Source: Pseudomonas sp. 8O
GTDB lineage: Bacteria > Pseudomonadota > Gammaproteobacteria > Pseudomonadales > Pseudomonadaceae
Assembly: GCF_902506495.1 (NCBI RefSeq)
Contig: NZ_LR733264.1
Coordinates: 744,001 to 808,000 of the forward strand
Reading direction: 5' to 3'
DNA length: 64,000 nucleotides
Shown here one piece after another: positions 34,512 through 43,561 of this stretch. Position 1 is the stretch's first letter; each line of letters starts with the position of its first letter. The translations under genes and the position numbers were made by a program. The notes under the pieces are model-generated. The model was given only the letters and a program-made list of their open reading frames with translations, had not been told where the DNA came from and did not search any database.

Positions 34512-35501
34512 ATGCGTGCATTAATTTTCCTGGCCGCGTTGCTTTGTGGCCTGCCGTCTTTTGCGGCCAATCGTTGCGACCTGTCCGAGCCGACCCGTTA
34601 TGCGGATGTCGGTGAAGTGCGCCTGGCTTATCAAAGCATCGGCAGCGAGCGCGATCCGGCTCTGCTGCTGGTGATGGGGCTGGGCGGACAGTTGATCCAC
34701 TGGCCTGACGAGGTGGTCGAGCGCCTGTGTCAGCAGGGTTTTCGCGTCGTGCGCTTCGACAATCGTGACGTGGGGCTGAGCACCTGGCGACGGCCGGCGC
34801 CGAGCATCAACCTGCCTTACGAGGTGCTGCGCTATCGCCTGGGCCTGTCGCTCGGTGCGCCTTATCACCTGCGCGACATGGCGGGCGATGCCCTGGGCTT
34901 GATGGATCGCCTGGGCGTCGACAACTTCCATGTGCTGGGCGCGAGCATGGGCGGCATGATCGCCCAGCACCTGGCCGATCTGGCGCCGCAGCGCGTTCTC
35001 AGTCTGACGCTGGTGATGACCAGTTCGAGTGCTCAGGGATTGCCTGCACCCAGCGATGCGCTGGTGTCGCTGCTGGCGAGGCGTGAGGCGGGGAGTCGCG
35101 AAGCGGCGTTGCAGCAGCAGGCCGACTTGCTCGCGGCCCTGGGCAGCCCTTCGGTGCATGATGACCGTGCCTTGCTCCTGCATCAGGCCGAGCAGGCTTA
35201 TGACCGCGCCTTCAATCCCGAAGGCGTACAGCGTCAGTTGCTGGCGATTCTTGCCGAGTCGAGTCGGGTCGAGCTACTCAATCGTCTGACAGTGCCGACG
35301 CTGGTGGTGCACGGTACGGCCGATCCGTTACTGCCGGTGATGCATGGCGTGCACGTGGCGGCGCATATCAAGGGCGCGGAGCTCAAGTTGATTCCGGGCC
35401 TGGCGCATCGCTTTCAGGATGCCTTCAAGGAGCCTTTGCTGGCCGCGGTGTTGCCGCATCTCGCGGCGCATCGGGGGGATTTGGGCCTGGCGCATCTGTA
35501 A
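34512..35501 (+). CDS. Exported alpha/beta-hydrolase
   Basis: A 329-residue alpha/beta-fold hydrolase. Residues 1-18 (MRALIFLAALLCGLPSFA) are a signal peptide, so it acts in the periplasm or outside. The nucleophile elbow is GASMGGMIA, with the acid in HGTADPLLP and the His in GLAHRFQD. The HG-like oxyanion region appears as VMGLGGQLIHWP, resembling the lipase-esterase/aclacinomycin-esterase-like group. Start 34512 is chosen for the signal peptide; in-frame ATGs at 34485 and 34443 are possible and none has a strong ribosome-binding site. The substrate is unknown. It stands alone after metE. Confidence 0.78.
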   Translation: MRALIFLAALLCGLPSFAANRCDLSEPTRYADVGEVRLAYQSIGSERDPALLLVMGLGGQLIHWPDEVVERLCQQGFRVVRFDNRDVGLSTWRRPAPSINLPYEVLRYRLGLSLGAPYHLRDMAGDALGLMDRLGVDNFHVLGASMGGMIAQHLADLAPQRVLSLTLVMTSSSAQGLPAPSDALVSLLARREAGSREAALQQQADLLAALGSPSVHDDRALLLHQAEQAYDRAFNPEGVQRQLLAILAESSRVELLNRLTVPTLVVHGTADPLLPVMHGVHVAAHIKGAELKLIPGLAHRFQDAFKEPLLAAVLPHLAAHRGDLGLAHL

Positions 35502-35512
35502 GGGGCGAGCGC

Positions 35513-35773
35513 TCAGAGCTCCTGATTGTGCTTGATCGCTTCGCGGCGTTGCAGATGGTCGATGTGCTCGCTGCTGTGGCGTAGCAGCTTGTCGGCCATG
35601 GTCATGCGCTCGATATAGCGCGTGATGCTCTGCTCAGCGTCATGGCGGGAGATGAAGGGGCCTTCCAGTGTGCCTTCGCGAGTGGCGAAGAAGTATTGGC
35701 CGTTGACGGCGCTCAGACGTGAACTGCGGTAGTGCGTGCCCGGTTGGGGGTCGATATCGCGTTGGCCGAACAT
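35513..35773 (-). CDS. Small conserved Pseudomonas protein (DUF6316-like)
   Basis: An 86-residue soluble protein. The start at 35773 (MFGQRDID) has GGAG eleven bases upstream; a longer reading from 35824 is less likely. The centre has THYRSSRLSAVNGQYFFATREG followed by EGPFISRHDAEQSITRYIERM, a pattern I recall from a short Pseudomonas family now called DUF6316. The function is unknown. It converges on the hydrolase gene, eleven bases apart. Confidence 0.65.
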   Translation of the reverse strand: MFGQRDIDPQPGTHYRSSRLSAVNGQYFFATREGTLEGPFISRHDAEQSITRYIERMTMADKLLRHSSEHIDHLQRREAIKHNQEL

Positions 35774-35824
35774 GGTGAGAGCTCCATCTGCAGGTTCTGG
35801 ATAATCTGAGTCTACTGTGGCCAA

Positions 35825-36051
35825 TGCGGCGTGCTTGGCAAAACGACAGATGGTAGATTTTGGCAGCCTGTTAGCGTCTTTTAGCGGATTTTATGGATTA
35901 TTGGCGCCGGTCGGCTGGCGTTATGCGGATGCTGAGCAGTACAGTTTCGCTCGGCAACCGGGCTGAACTGTTGCTGTGTAGGTGTGTATGCCTCTCCTAG
36001 AATGCTCTGCTGCGGTCGACATGCTCTGTTGGCCGCCTGCCAGAGGTTGCC
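35825..36051. other. Divergent intergenic region
   Basis: A region between two divergent genes; presumably it holds both promoters. I see no repeat, operator or RNA I can name in it. Confidence 0.4.
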
Positions 36052-37008
36052 ATGCACATTTCTTCCGGCCGTTGGATGTACGGCCTGCTGCTCGCCCTGA
36101 TCACTTCCGTGCTCTGGGGCATCCTGCCCATCAAGTTGAAAGAAGTTCTGCAGGTGATGGACCCGGTGACGGTCACCTGGTATCGCCTGGCCGTGGCTGG
36201 TTCTCTGCTACTTGCCTATCTCGCTGCGAGTCGCCGGTTACCGCGTTTTCGGCCGCTGGGACGCAAGGGTGGTTGGCTGCTGGCACTGGCTATCGGCGGG
36301 CTGACGGCCAACTACGTGCTGTATCTGGTCGGGCTCAACCTGCTCAGCCCCGGGACCACGCAACTGGTGATCCAGGTGGCGCCGATACTGCTGCTGATCA
36401 GTAGCCTGTTCGTCTTTCGCGAGCGCTTCAGCCTGGGCCAGGCGGTTGGCCTGATGGTCATGCTGCTGGGCTTCGGCCTGTTCTTCAATCAGCGCCTGGG
36501 TGAGCTGCTGACCTCGCTGACCGCCTATACCACCGGCGTGCTGACCGTGCTGGCGGCTGCCTTCGTCTGGACCTTCTACGGCCTGGCGCAGAAGCAACTG
36601 CTGACCAAGTGGAATTCGGTGCAGGTGATGATGGTGATCTACCTGGCGTGCGCGCTGCTGCTGACGCCCTGGGCGCAGCCAATGCAGGCACTGGAGTTGA
36701 GCCCGCTGCAGGGCTGGCTGCTGCTGGCTTGCTGCCTGAACACACTGGTCGCCTATGGCGCCTTTGCCGAGGCACTGGCGCATTGGGAGGCTTCGCGGGT
36801 CAGCGCGACCCTGGCGCTGACGCCGCTGGTGACCTTCGTCTCCGTGGCCCTGGCCTCGACCTGGTGGCCGGACCACGTGCTGCCCGAGCAGGTCAACTGG
36901 ATCGCCTACGCAGGCGCCGTGGTGGTGGTGCTGGGCTCGGCGCTCACCGCCCTCGGCCCATCGCTGATGGCCGCTCTGCGGGCGCGCAAGGCCAGGCGCC
37001 TGGCCTGA
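36052..37008 (+). CDS. EamA-family (DMT superfamily) transporter
   Basis: A 318-residue inner-membrane protein with ten predicted hydrophobic segments in two EamA repeats (LITSVLWGILPIKLKEV opening the first; LTVLAAAFVWTFYGLAQKQ opening the second). Such proteins export amino acids or other metabolites, but the substrate cannot be read from the sequence. The C-terminus is basic (RARKARRLA), consistent with a cytoplasmic end. It is monocistronic, followed by intergenic repeats. Confidence 0.88.
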   Translation: MHISSGRWMYGLLLALITSVLWGILPIKLKEVLQVMDPVTVTWYRLAVAGSLLLAYLAASRRLPRFRPLGRKGGWLLALAIGGLTANYVLYLVGLNLLSPGTTQLVIQVAPILLLISSLFVFRERFSLGQAVGLMVMLLGFGLFFNQRLGELLTSLTAYTTGVLTVLAAAFVWTFYGLAQKQLLTKWNSVQVMMVIYLACALLLTPWAQPMQALELSPLQGWLLLACCLNTLVAYGAFAEALAHWEASRVSATLALTPLVTFVSVALASTWWPDHVLPEQVNWIAYAGAVVVVLGSALTALGPSLMAALRARKARRLA

Positions 37009-37050
37009 TGCCGGTCAGATAAGACGTAATGTTTGGCACGGATGACCTTT

Positions 37051-37115
37051 GTAGGGTGCGCCATGCGCATCAATGAAGGCAGCACCGGTATTTCGGTGCG
37101 CGCGGCGCACCCTAC
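37051..37115. repeat. Intergenic inverted repeat, GTAGGGTGCGCC class
   Basis: GTAGGGTGCGCC (37051-37062) and GGCGCACCCTAC (37104-37115) are perfect 12-bp arms, with an inner CACCGGTATTTCGGTGCG hairpin. This is a widespread repeat class in proteobacterial intergenic DNA. Confidence 0.7.
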
Positions 37116-37169
37116 CTAGCCGTATCCTGACACTTGAGTGACTGGCATTAGTCGCCAGGCTCAGTGACG

Positions 37170-37205
37170 CTGGCGCCGGTATCCCGGTGCCGCGGCATAC
37201 CCTAC
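37170..37205. repeat. Partial second copy of the GTAGGGTGCGCC repeat
   Basis: CGCCGGTATCCCGGTGCCGC followed by GGCATACCCTACGC repeats the right half of the element at 37086-37115 in degenerate form, about 90 bases downstream. The left half is missing. Confidence 0.5.
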
Positions 37206-37230
37206 GCATGTGTTTCCTGCAGGGCGGGGT

Positions 37231-37698
37231 TCAATCCAGCGGCAGCTCGGTGGTGCGTTTGACCTCGCTCATGGCGATGTGCGAGTGCGCTTCGTGCACG
37301 TGCGGGCGTTGCAGCAGGTGGTCGCGCAGGAAGCGCTCGTAATCGGCGATGTCCTTGGCCACGACCTTGAGCAGGTAGTCCGAACCGCCGGCCATGCTGT
37401 AGCACTCCAGTACCTGCGGGTAGCCGACCACGGCCTGCTCGAATTCATCCAGATTGCCGCGACCGTGGGCCGACAGCTTGATGTCGACGAACACCGTGAT
37501 GCCGAACCCCAGGCGCTTGTGATTGAGCAGGGCGACCTTGCGTTCGATCAGCCCTTCTTCCTGCATGCGATGAATGCGTCGCCAGCAGGGCGATTGCGAC
37601 AGCTCGACTTTCTCGGCGACCTCGGCGGCAGAGAGGTCGGCATCGTGCTGCAGCAGGCGGAGAATCCGGCGGTCGATGGGGCTGAGCTTGTCCTGCAT
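37231..37698 (-). CDS. Lrp/AsnC-family transcriptional regulator
   Basis: A 155-residue Lrp-type regulator. The start at 37698 (MQDKLSPIDRRILRLLQ) is an ATG with GGAA upstream; the longer TTG reading at 37710 is rejected. The HTH (LSAAEVAEKVELSQSPCWRRI) is followed by the RAM/AsnC effector domain, with GGSDYLLKVVAKDIADYERF. It is divergent from the indolepyruvate oxidoreductase and dehydrogenase genes, so it probably senses a branched-chain or aromatic amino acid and controls them. A palindrome just upstream of its start is a candidate binding site. Confidence 0.9.
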   Translation of the reverse strand: MQDKLSPIDRRILRLLQHDADLSAAEVAEKVELSQSPCWRRIHRMQEEGLIERKVALLNHKRLGFGITVFVDIKLSAHGRGNLDEFEQAVVGYPQVLECYSMAGGSDYLLKVVAKDIADYERFLRDHLLQRPHVHEAHSHIAMSEVKRTTELPLD

Positions 37699-37703
37699 GA
37701 TTG

Positions 37704-37730
37704 TTTCCAATTTATTGTGATTGTTGGAAG
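37704..37730. promoter_or_regulatory. Candidate Lrp-type operator
   Basis: TTCCAA (37705-37710) and TTGGAA (37724-37729) form a symmetrical site with a 13-base AT-rich spacer, six bases upstream of the lrp-like start codon and about 170 before the divergent oxidoreductase gene. The position suits autoregulation. Confidence 0.5.
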
Positions 37731-37896
37731 GATCATGCGAAGTATCGCCTTCGCTACTCGAAAATAGAAAGAAAAAAGCGGAACCCTCCGGTCATGATTT
37801 AGGCAAATTCACAGCAGCGATCCTGCCGTGGAAACCAACGGAGCGTGTTTACCGTCGCGCTCCTCGTGCTCGCCATAAAAATAAAAGGAGCGCTCC

Positions 37897-40800
37897 ATGT
37901 CACTGGCCGAAATCCGCCTGGATGACAAATATCGTCTCGCTACTGGTCACCTCTACCTGACCGGCACTCAGGCGCTCACCCGCCTGCCCATGCTGCAGAA
38001 GCAGCGTGACGCCGCCTTCGGACTCAATACCGCCTGCTTCATCTCCGGCTATCGCGGCTCGCCCCTGGGCGGCCTGGACAAGAGCCTGTGGGACGCGCGC
38101 GAGTACCTCAAGGAAAACCACATCCACTTCCAGCCCGGAGTCAACGAAGAGCTGGGTGCGACGGCGGTATGGGGCAGCCAGCAAGCCAACCTGTTCCCTG
38201 GCGCGCGCTACGACGGCGTGTTCGCCATGTGGTACGGCAAGGGACCGGGCGTCGATCGCAGTGGCGACGTGTTCAAGCACGGCAACTCGGCCGGTGTCTC
38301 CAAACACGGTGGTGTGCTGCTGCTGGCCGGTGACGACCACGGCTGCAAGTCCTCGACCATCGCCCACCAGAGCGAGCATGCGTTCATCGCCGCGTCGATC
38401 CCGGTGCTCAATCCGGCCAACGTCCAGGAAGTGCTGGACTACGGCATCATCGGCTGGGAGCTGTCGCGCTACAGCGGCTGCTGGGTGGCGCTGAAGACCA
38501 TCGCCGAGAACGTCGATTCCTCGGCTGTGGTGGACGTCGATCCGCTGCGTATCCAGGTGAAGATTCCCGAGGATTTCCAGCTGCCGGAAGACGGCGTGCA
38601 CATCCGTTGGCCCGATCCGCCCCTGGCGCAGGAAAAGCGCCTCAACGTCTACAAGATCTACGCCGCGCGCGCCTTCGCCCTGGCCAACAACCTCAACCAG
38701 GTCAAGCTCGATTCGCCCAACCCGCGCCTCGGCATCATCACCACCGGCAAGTCCTACCTCGATGTACGCCAGGCCCTGGATGACCTCGGCCTGGACGAGG
38801 CGCTGTGCGCCAAGGTTGGCCTGCGCGTGCTCAAGGTCGGCATGAGCTGGCCGCTGGAGCCGGTGTCGGTGCACCAGTTCGCCGAAGGCCTGGACGAAAT
38901 TCTGGTAGTGGAAGAAAAACGCAGCATCATCGAAGACCAGCTCACCGGTCAGCTCTACAACTGGCCGGTGGGCAAGCGCCCGCGCGTGGTCGGCGAGTTC
39001 GACGAGCAGGGCAATTCGTTGCTGCCGAACCTGGGCGAGCTGACGCCGGCGATGATCGCCCGGGTGATCGCCAAGCGCCTGGCGCCGATCTACAGCAGCC
39101 CGACCATCGAAGAGCGCCTGGCCTTTCTCGATGCCAAGGAAAAGGCCCTGGCCGCGCCCAAGCACAAGACCGTGCGCACCCCGCATTTCTGCTCCGGCTG
39201 CCCGCACAACAGCTCGACCAAGGTGCCGGAAGGCAGTCGCGCCCTCGGCGGCATCGGCTGCCACTACATGACCCAGTGGATGGACCGCAGCACTGACACC
39301 TTCACCCAGATGGGCGGCGAGGGCGCGACCTGGATTGGCCAGGCGCCGTTCACCGACACGCCGCACGTGTTCCAGAACCTGGGCGATGGCACCTACTTCC
39401 ACTCCGGCCACCTGGCCCTGCGCGCAGCCGTGGCAGCCGGGGTCAACATCACCTACAAGATTCTCTACAACGACGCGGTGGCCATGACTGGCGGCCAGCC
39501 CATCGACGGCGAACTGCGCATCGACCAGCTCAGCCAGCAGGTGCATGCCGAGGGCGTCAAGCGCATCGCCCTGGTCAGCGACGAGCCGGACAAGTACCCG
39601 ACCCGCGCCACCTTCGCACCCGGTGTGACCTTCCATCACCGTCGCGAGCTGGACGCCGTGCAGCGTGAGTTGCGCGAGGTCAAAGGCTGCTCGGTGATCC
39701 TCTACGACCAGACCTGCGCCACCGAGAAGCGCCGTCGGCGCAAGCGCGGCAAGCTGGTCGATCCGGCCAAGCGCGCCTTCATCAACCCGGCGGTGTGCGA
39801 GGGTTGTGGTGATTGCAGCGTCAAATCCAATTGCCTGTCGGTGCTGCCACTGGAAACCGAACTGGGGCGCAAGCGCGAGATCGACCAGAGTGCCTGCAAC
39901 AAGGACTTCAGCTGCCTGGAGGGCTTCTGCCCGAGCTTCGTCACCGTCCACGGCGGCAGCCTGCGCAAGCCCGAGGCCGTTGGCCTGAGCGCGCTGTTCA
40001 TCGCCTTGCCGGAGCCTAAGCAACCGGCCCTGAGTCGCCCCTGGAACATCCTCCTGCCTGGCGTTGGCGGTAGCGGTGTAACCACCGTCGGTGCGCTGCT
40101 GGGCATGGCCGCGCATATCGAAGGCAAGGGCTGTACCGTGCTCGACCAGGCCGGCCTGGCGCAGAAATTCGGCCCGGTGATCACCCATATCCGCATCGCC
40201 GCGCAGCAGAGCGACATCTACGCCGTGCGTATTGCCGCCGGGGAGACCGACCTGCTGCTGGGCTGCGACCTGGTGGTGTCGTCCAGCGAAGAGTCACTGG
40301 CCAAGCTCAACGACAAGATCGCCCATGCGGTGATCAACAGCCATGAAGCGGCTACTGCCGAGTTCACCCGCAACCCGGACGCCCAGGTGCCCGGCGCGGC
40401 CATGCGCGAAGCGATCAGCGAGGCGGTGGGCGAGGGCAAGACCCGCTTCGTCGACGCCACCCGCCTGGCCACTCGCCTGCTCGGTGACAGCATCGCCACC
40501 AACCTGTTCATGCTTGGCTACGCCTACCAGCAGGGTCTGGTGCCGGTATCGGCCGAAGCGATCAACAAGGCCATCGAACTCAACGGCGTGGCGGTTCAGC
40601 TCAATCAGCAGGCCTTCCTCTGGGGCCGTCGTGCCGCGCATGACCTGGCTGCGGTGGAAAAACTCGCCGCGCCCAAGGTCGTCGAAGCGCCGCATTGCAG
40701 CACACTCGACGAGATCGTATCCGACCGCGTGCAGCGCCTGACTGCTTACCAGAACGCGACCTATGCCGAGCGCTATCGCGAGCTGGTCGAGCGCGTACGC

Positions 40801-41364
40801 AAGGCCGACAGCGATGCCGAGCAGCGCCTGAGCAAGGCCGTGGCGCGTTACTACTTCAAACTCCTGGCCTACAAGGACGAGTACGAAGTGGCGCGTCTGT
40901 ACAGCGATGCCACCTTCCGCAAGCAGCTCGAAGCCCAGTTCGAAGGCGACTACCAGTTGCAGTTCCATCTGGCGCCGAGCTGGCTGAGCAAGCCCGATGC
41001 GGTCACCGGCCAGCCGCGCAAGCGTAGCTTCGGCCCGTGGATGCTCAAGGCGTTCGGCGTGCTGGCGCGCTTCAAGTTCCTGCGTGGCAGCGCCCTCGAT
41101 CCGTTCGGCCACAGTGCCGAACGTCGCCTGGAGCGCGAGTTGATCGAGGAGTACGAAGCCAACGTGGCCTACCTGCTCGCCGAGCTCAATACCGGCAACT
41201 ACCGCACGGCGGTGGCGCTGGCCGAGATTCCCGAGCAGATCCGCGGCTACGGCCACGTCAAGGAAGCGGCGCTGGCCAAGGCGCGCGAGCAGGCGACGCA
41301 GCTCAAGGCGCGCCTGACCGTCAGTGAGATCGCTGCCGTGCAGCTGTTCGAACCGGCTGCCTGA
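37897..41364 (+). CDS. Indolepyruvate:ferredoxin oxidoreductase, fused subunits
   Basis: A 1155-residue fused 2-oxoacid:ferredoxin oxidoreductase, decarboxylating aryl- or branched-chain pyruvates to acyl-CoA. AAGGAG precedes the ATG. The N-terminal part ([16 protein letters not shown]) is the PP-like domain. The TPP-binding region has [27 protein letters not shown] near residue 432 (split here as CSGCPHN and GGIGCHYM). A 4Fe-4S segment [13 protein letters not shown] starts at Cys634, with [15 protein letters not shown] after it. The gamma domain ([17 protein letters not shown]) begins near residue 720. It is followed 80 bases later by an amino-acid dehydrogenase that could supply its 2-oxoacid substrate. 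Confidence 0.92.
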   Translation: MSLAEIRLDDKYRLATGHLYLTGTQALTRLPMLQKQRDAAFGLNTACFISGYRGSPLGGLDKSLWDAREYLKENHIHFQPGVNEELGATAVWGSQQANLFPGARYDGVFAMWYGKGPGVDRSGDVFKHGNSAGVSKHGGVLLLAGDDHGCKSSTIAHQSEHAFIAASIPVLNPANVQEVLDYGIIGWELSRYSGCWVALKTIAENVDSSAVVDVDPLRIQVKIPEDFQLPEDGVHIRWPDPPLAQEKRLNVYKIYAARAFALANNLNQVKLDSPNPRLGIITTGKSYLDVRQALDDLGLDEALCAKVGLRVLKVGMSWPLEPVSVHQFAEGLDEILVVEEKRSIIEDQLTGQLYNWPVGKRPRVVGEFDEQGNSLLPNLGELTPAMIARVIAKRLAPIYSSPTIEERLAFLDAKEKALAAPKHKTVRTPHFCSGCPHNSSTKVPEGSRALGGIGCHYMTQWMDRSTDTFTQMGGEGATWIGQAPFTDTPHVFQNLGDGTYFHSGHLALRAAVAAGVNITYKILYNDAVAMTGGQPIDGELRIDQLSQQVHAEGVKRIALVSDEPDKYPTRATFAPGVTFHHRRELDAVQRELREVKGCSVILYDQTCATEKRRRRKRGKLVDPAKRAFINPAVCEGCGDCSVKSNCLSVLPLETELGRKREIDQSACNKDFSCLEGFCPSFVTVHGGSLRKPEAVGLSALFIALPEPKQPALSRPWNILLPGVGGSGVTTVGALLGMAAHIEGKGCTVLDQAGLAQKFGPVITHIRIAAQQSDIYAVRIAAGETDLLLGCDLVVSSSEESLAKLNDKIAHAVINSHEAATAEFTRNPDAQVPGAAMREAISEAVGEGKTRFVDATRLATRLLGDSIATNLFMLGYAYQQGLVPVSAEAINKAIELNGVAVQLNQQAFLWGRRAAHDLAAVEKLAAPKVVEAPHCSTLDEIVSDRVQRLTAYQNATYAERYRELVERVRKADSDAEQRLSKAVARYYFKLLAYKDEYEVARLYSDATFRKQLEAQFEGDYQLQFHLAPSWLSKPDAVTGQPRKRSFGPWMLKAFGVLARFKFLRGSALDPFGHSAERRLERELIEEYEANVAYLLAELNTGNYRTAVALAEIPEQIRGYGHVKEAALAKAREQATQLKARLTVSEIAAVQLFEPAA

Positions 41365-41389
41365 ACCTCAACCGATCCCCTTTGCCACC

Positions 41390-41407
41390 CTCTCCCGTGC
41401 GGGAGAG
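41390..41407 (+). repeat. Hairpin between oxidoreductase and dehydrogenase genes
   Basis: CTCTCCCG/CGGGAGAG around TG, an 8-bp perfect palindromic hairpin. It resembles the first hairpin of the element at 1498-1556. It may modulate readthrough to the dehydrogenase gene. Confidence 0.45.
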
Positions 41408-41444
41408 GCGCGGCTTTTTACGACCCGATAACCGAGGTAACCCG

Positions 41445-42545
41445 ATGTCCGTCTTCACTCACGTCGACTTCGATCAACACGAACAGGTGGTCTACGGCCA
41501 CGACAAGGCCAGCGGCCTGAAAGCCATCATCGCCATTCACGACAGCACCCTCGGCCCGGCACTGGGCGGCTGCCGCATGTGGAACTACGCCAGTGACGAG
41601 GAGGCGCTGCGCGACGTGCTGCGCCTGTCGCGCGGCATGACCTACAAGTCGGCGCTGGCGCGTTTGCCGCTGGGGGGCGGCAAGGCGGTGATCATCGGCG
41701 ACCCGCACACCGGCAAGAGCGAGGCGCTGTTTCAGGCCATGGGCGATTTCGTCGACAGCCTGGGTGGGCGCTATGTCACTGCGGCAGACTCGGGCACCGG
41801 CGTGGCCGAAATGCGCATCATGGCCGAGCGCACCCGCCACGTGGCTGGCGCCGGGCAGCGCGAGGCATTCGGCGGTGGCAGCCGTGACGGCGATCCGTCG
41901 CCCTCGACCGCCTATGGTGTATTCATCGGCATCCAGGCTGCTGTGGCGCATCGCCTTGGCCGCCAGGATCTTACGGGCGTTCGCGTGGCGATCCAGGGCG
42001 TGGGGCAGGTCGGCTTCGGCCTGGCCAAACCGCTCAAGGAGGCCGGCGCGCAGCTGTGGGTGACGGACATCGTCGAGGCCAACGTGCAGCGCGCCGTCAG
42101 CCAGCTTGGCGCCACTGCGGTCGGCCAGCATGAGATCTACCGTCTCGATGTGGACGTGTTCGCACCGTGCGCGCTGGGCGCGATCATCAACCTGCAGACG
42201 CTGGAAGCCCTGCGCGCGCCGATCATCGCCGGTGCGGCCAACAACCAGCTGGCCGACGCCAGCCTGGCCGAGCTGCTGCGTCGCCGTGAGTGCCTGTACG
42301 CGCCGGATTACGCGATCAATGCCGGCGGCATCATTGATGTCTGCTACGAACGCACCGGTGGCAGCGCCGCGCAGCTCAAGGCGCATATCGAAGGCATCGG
42401 CCCGACACTGACGGAAATCTTCCAGCGCTCCGAACGCGAAGGTGCGACCACCACCGCGATTGCCGACCGCATGGCATTGGAGCGTTTGCGCGGTGGCCGT
42501 CCTGCAACCGCCGCCAAGGCTGTGGCTCAGGGCTGGCAGCGTTAG
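41445..42545 (+). CDS. Leu/Phe/Val dehydrogenase
   Basis: A 366-residue Glu/Leu/Phe/Val dehydrogenase-family enzyme, NAD-dependent, deaminating branched-chain or aromatic amino acids to 2-oxoacids. The start at 41445 (MSVFTHVDF) follows GAGGTAA. The substrate-binding GGCRMW and catalytic-lysine [14 protein letters not shown] segments and the Rossmann [13 protein letters not shown] are intact. In context it would produce the 2-oxoacids used by the upstream oxidoreductase, under the divergent Lrp-type regulator. The frame extending to 41382 has no supporting start. Confidence 0.9.
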   Translation: MSVFTHVDFDQHEQVVYGHDKASGLKAIIAIHDSTLGPALGGCRMWNYASDEEALRDVLRLSRGMTYKSALARLPLGGGKAVIIGDPHTGKSEALFQAMGDFVDSLGGRYVTAADSGTGVAEMRIMAERTRHVAGAGQREAFGGGSRDGDPSPSTAYGVFIGIQAAVAHRLGRQDLTGVRVAIQGVGQVGFGLAKPLKEAGAQLWVTDIVEANVQRAVSQLGATAVGQHEIYRLDVDVFAPCALGAIINLQTLEALRAPIIAGAANNQLADASLAELLRRRECLYAPDYAINAGGIIDVCYERTGGSAAQLKAHIEGIGPTLTEIFQRSEREGATTTAIADRMALERLRGGRPATAAKAVAQGWQR

Positions 42546-42620
42546 CAGCGAGCGGCGCGCGACATGACAAATGCGCGCGCCGCCGCTAAGATGCGGCCCG
42601 GCCTTAGCCAATACGGCCCT

Positions 42621-42695
42621 GTCCCCTTAGTTCAACGGATAGAATAAGCCCCTCCTAAGGGCTAGATGCTGGTTCGATTCCAGCAGGGGACGCCA
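42621..42695 (+). tRNA. tRNA-Arg (anticodon CCT)
   Basis: A 75-base tRNA with encoded CCA. Acceptor GTCCCCT/AGGGGAC; anticodon stem AGCCC/GGGCT around CTCCTAA, anticodon CCT, reading AGG; T stem GCTGG/CCAGC around TTCGATT. It sits immediately before the siderophore cluster, and tRNA-Arg(CCT) is a frequent integration site, though no integrase or repeat of its 3' end is visible in the window. Confidence 0.95.
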
Positions 42696-42870
42696 TCTTC
42701 GTTTCTCTCCCTCGCGTTCAGCGAACGCTCGTCGCAACGCGCCGTTCTATACGTACTCCTCGATCACCTGCAGCCATGTTGGTCATCCGCTGATGCCACT
42801 GCGGCGTGATGCCGTGCGGCCATTTCAATTGTCGGCAGAGGATCGCCATATCAAGGCGTCTCGCCATTAT

Positions 42871-42889
42871 TGCAATGAGAAGTGTTTGC
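42871..42889 (+). promoter_or_regulatory. Weak Fur-box-like site upstream of the ECF sigma gene
   Basis: TGCAATGAGAAGTGTTTGC matches the 19-bp Fur consensus at about 10 of 19 positions, including AATGA and TT..C. It lies 40 bases before the sigma factor start. It is suggestive only because iron regulation is expected here. Confidence 0.35.
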
Positions 42890-42928
42890 ATTCAGGATTG
42901 GCGCTCCTTGCCAAGAGCCTGACCTCAC

Positions 42929-43561
42929 ATGGAATGTTCTCAACAGTCATTGCCGGCCTCGGGCCGGAGAGGTTTTCGACCGTCCTTTGCCGCGAATGCA
43001 CCTGCTTATGGCCATGCTGTTGCGGTCATCGACCGCAAGGCCTTGCTGGCTGCCTATCAGGCTCAGCGTCATGCGTTGCTCAATCTGGCGACGCGGGTAC
43101 TGGGGTGTCGCAGCAGAGCCGAAGATGTCCTGCAGGATGCCTTTCTCAAGCTGTGGGAGGGCAGCCTCAATCTCTCCCGGGTGGAGGCGCCCGAGCGTTA
43201 TCTGAGTCGCCTGGTGCGTAACCTGGCCATCGACCATCTGCGCCGTTTGCAGCTGGAGCAGCGCTACGGTGCTGCCGCCGAACTGGCGGATCTGCAGCCT
43301 TCGGAAATCTCCCCGGAGCAAGCTGTGGGCGGGCAGCAGGCGGTGCGCCAGTTGCTCGATGCGCTGGCGGAGCTGACCCCGCGCATGCGCCGGGTATTCA
43401 AGCTCAGTCAGCTCGATGGCCTCACCCAGCGCGAGGTGGCGACTCAACTGGGTGCGTCGCCAGCGCTCATCAATCTGATTCTGCGCGATACCCTAGGGCA
43501 TTGCCGTGTTCGACTCGACGGGCAGTGTTCGCGTAACTGTCCCCTGGCCAAGAGGTTCTGA
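42929..43561 (+). CDS. ECF sigma factor, PvdS-like (iron starvation)
   Basis: A 210-residue extracytoplasmic-function sigma factor. Region 2 has CRSRAEDVLQDAFLKLWEG and RYLSRLVRNLAIDHLRR; region 4 has LDGLTQREVATQLGASPALIN and ILRDTLGHCR, closely following PvdS (CRSRAEDVVQDAF, LGVSP, RDALVHCR). The first ~35 residues are poorly conserved and the true start may be internal; no good ribosome-binding site is visible. No anti-sigma gene is adjacent, as with pvdS. It directly abuts the exporter gene, and a PvdS-type promoter precedes the ornithine hydroxylase, so it probably drives the siderophore cluster. Confidence 0.85.
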   Translation: MECSQQSLPASGRRGFRPSFAANAPAYGHAVAVIDRKALLAAYQAQRHALLNLATRVLGCRSRAEDVLQDAFLKLWEGSLNLSRVEAPERYLSRLVRNLAIDHLRRLQLEQRYGAAAELADLQPSEISPEQAVGGQQAVRQLLDALAELTPRMRRVFKLSQLDGLTQREVATQLGASPALINLILRDTLGHCRVRLDGQCSRNCPLAKRF

